This document shows positions 62,487-64,000 of a stretch of DNA of 64,000 bases, one piece after another (position 1 is the stretch's first letter; each line of letters starts with the position of its first letter). This DNA is from Sphingomonas liriopis (GTDB lineage Bacteria > Pseudomonadota > Alphaproteobacteria > Sphingomonadales > Sphingomonadaceae). The stretch lies in contig NZ_JAMLDY010000004.1 in assembly GCF_024211255.1 (NCBI RefSeq), positions 62,001-126,000 of the forward strand. Direction: 5' to 3'. A model generated the notes under the pieces. That model did no database searches and was not told the origin of the DNA. It worked only from the letters and a program-made list of their open reading frames with translations. The position numbers were made by a program, and so were the translations under genes.

Positions 62487-63617
62487 ATGACCGGCGACGA
62501 CCGTTTCGGATGCAACCGCCATGTGACGCTGCCGGGACCGCTCCGCCTCGACGGCGGCATGCTGCTGTCGCCGGTCGAGATCGCCTATGAAACCTATGGC
62601 ACGCTCGACGCCGACGGCGGCAACGCGATCCTCGTCTGCCACGCGCTGACCGGCGACCAGCATGTCGCCTCCGAACATCCGCGCACCGGCAAGCCCGGCT
62701 GGTGGACGCGGCTGATCGGCCCGGGCAAGCCGATCGATCCGGCGCGCGATTTCGTCATCTGTTCGAACGTGATCGGCAGCTGCATGGGATCGTCGGGCCC
62801 CGCCAGCGTCAACCCGGCGACCGGCCGGCCATGGGGCATGGCCTTCCCGGTCATCACCATCCGCGACATGGTGCGCGCACAGGGCATGCTGCTCGACCAT
62901 CTCGGCGTGGCGCGGCTGAAGGCGGTGGTCGGCGGCTCGATGGGCGGCATGCAGGCGCTGAGCTGGGCCGCGACCTTCCCCGAACGCATCGCCGCGGCGG
63001 TGGTGATCGCCTCGACCGCGCGCCATTCCGCGCAGAACATCGCCTTTCACGAGGTCGGGCGACAGGCGATCATGGCCGACCCCAAATGGCAGGGCGGCGA
63101 CTATTACGGCGGCGAACCGCCCGCCGCCGGCCTCGCGGTCGCGCGCATGGCCGCGCACATCACCTATCTGTCCGAAGCGGGCCTCACCGAGAAATTCGGT
63201 CGCCGGCTGCAGGCGCGCCCCGGCAAGGAGGACGGCACCAAGAGCTTCGGCTTCGACGCCGATTTCCAGGTCGAAAGCTATCTGCGCCACCAGGGCCTCG
63301 CCTTCGTCGACCGGTTCGATGCCAACAGCTACCTCTACATCACCCGCGCGCTCGATTATTTCGACCTCGCCGAAGAGCATGGCGGGCTGCTCGCCAATGC
63401 CTTCCGCGATGCACCGACACGCTTCTGCCTCGTCAGCTTCGACACCGACTGGCTGTATCCGACCAGCGAATCGCGTGCCATCGTCCAGGCGCTCAACGCC
63501 GCCGGCGCGCCGGTCAGCTTCGTCGAACTGTCGTCGCCCTATGGCCACGACGCCTTCCTGCTCGACGCGCCGGAGATGAACCGAGTGGTCGACGGCTTCC
63601 TGAAGGGCGGGCGATGA
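62487..63617 (+). CDS. metXA: Homoserine O-acetyltransferase
   Basis: This 376-aa alpha/beta hydrolase-fold enzyme activates homoserine for methionine synthesis. The nucleophile Ser lies in [12 protein letters not shown], an [15 protein letters not shown] segment precedes it, and the His is in [11 protein letters not shown] near the end. It may use acetyl- or succinyl-CoA. No metW follows directly; a GNAT gene does. ATG 62487 sets the start. Confidence 0.93.
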   Translation: MTGDDRFGCNRHVTLPGPLRLDGGMLLSPVEIAYETYGTLDADGGNAILVCHALTGDQHVASEHPRTGKPGWWTRLIGPGKPIDPARDFVICSNVIGSCMGSSGPASVNPATGRPWGMAFPVITIRDMVRAQGMLLDHLGVARLKAVVGGSMGGMQALSWAATFPERIAAAVVIASTARHSAQNIAFHEVGRQAIMADPKWQGGDYYGGEPPAAGLAVARMAAHITYLSEAGLTEKFGRRLQARPGKEDGTKSFGFDADFQVESYLRHQGLAFVDRFDANSYLYITRALDYFDLAEEHGGLLANAFRDAPTRFCLVSFDTDWLYPTSESRAIVQALNAAGAPVSFVELSSPYGHDAFLLDAPEMNRVVDGFLKGGR

Positions 63618-64000
63618 TCGATCTCGACGATGACCGCGACCGGCTCGATGTCGCGCGCATCCACGGCTGGCTGGCGTCGAGTTACTGGTCGCCCGGCATC
63701 GCCCGCGACGTGGTCGAGCGCGCGATCCTGGGATCGCATTGCCTCGGCGCGTATCGCGACGGCGAGCAGGTCGGCTTCGCCCGCGCGATCACCGATCACG
63801 CGACCTTCGCCTGGATCGCCGACGTGTGGATCGACGAGGCGGCGCGCGGGCAGGGCTTGGGGCGGCGCATGGTCGGCTGGTTCGTCGATCATCCGGCGTT
63901 CGCGGGCATCCGCCGCATCGGCCTCGTCACCGCCGACGCGCACGGCGTGTACGAAGCGCTCGGCTTCCACGCTTTGCTGCGTCCCGATCGTTACATGGAG
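63614..64000 (+). CDS. GNAT family N-acetyltransferase (3' end missing)
   Basis: This frame runs 129 codons from ATG 63614 to the window edge. It overlaps the metX stop. The core of the GNAT fold is visible: [25 protein letters not shown] (acetyl-CoA-binding R/QxxGxG/A) and YEALGFHAL. The substrate is unknown. Confidence 0.85.
   Translation, partial: MIDLDDDRDRLDVARIHGWLASSYWSPGIARDVVERAILGSHCLGAYRDGEQVGFARAITDHATFAWIADVWIDEAARGQGLGRRMVGWFVDHPAFAGIRRIGLVTADAHGVYEALGFHALLRPDRYME

Noticed and set aside
1..64000. CRISPR arrays or insertion sequences
   Set aside because: No regularly spaced direct repeats and no transposase-like frame were seen; the repeats present are isolated palindromes.

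Overview
The window is GC-rich, densely packed alphaproteobacterial chromosome, almost certainly from Sphingomonas or a close relative. The gene families, the MmcB, DUF1491, DUF3576 and DUF6489 proteins, the palindromic intergenic repeats and the gene order around the origin all fit. I identify it from gene content only; no search was run.

Layout. 1-10 kb: end of a LON-domain gene, Trm112, a MAPEG protein and a UbiH-like hydroxylase, then ftsK, an S9 peptidase, lolA, a candidate structured RNA, xthA and ribA. 10-17 kb: a mostly minus-strand block (mmcB, SleB-type hydrolase, DUF1491, thioesterase, ptsN, hpf, dnaQ, coaE, aroE, maf, ppsR). 17.2-17.5 kb: the ppsR-hemE gap, which carries DnaA boxes and an AT-rich stretch and matches the Caulobacter-type chromosomal origin. 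17.5-28.5 kb: plus-strand hemE, hemJ, an orphan parD with a broken parE, rho, a TerC/YjbE protein, mnmE, mnmG, rsmG, parA and parB, with three parS sites among them. 28.5-33 kb: minus-strand leuS-lptE-holA operon and a DUF3576 lipoprotein.

33-41 kb holds housekeeping genes separated by repeats: an outer-membrane-like protein, a thiamine-phosphate-synthase-like gene, yggS, a HAD phosphatase, an ankyrin protein, SCO, YcgN, a YgjP-type protease and PBP1A. 41-44.5 kb is a likely specialised-metabolism operon (type III polyketide synthase, methyltransferase, FAD oxidoreductase) with a divergent MarR-like regulator. 44.6-53.3 kb is the most unusual region: three small secreted DUF11-like proteins, then a 1664-residue DUF11, SdrB-like and beta-barrel protein, a 67-residue protein and a two-domain PilZ protein. 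This looks like a surface-structure system with a possible c-di-GMP link.

53.3-54.95 kb is a lower-GC accessory patch beside tRNA-Leu(GAG). It has a toxin-like gene broken by one in-frame amber codon and a translationally coupled putative immunity gene. 55-64 kb returns to core genes: MATE transporter, zinc-ribbon/DUF3426 protein, ftsE, ftsX, YdcF, plsC, prephenate dehydrogenase, hisC, metX and a GNAT gene that runs off the edge.

At least five families of palindromic repeats (about 60-160 bp) sit in intergenic gaps throughout, including one inside the ftsE-ftsX operon.
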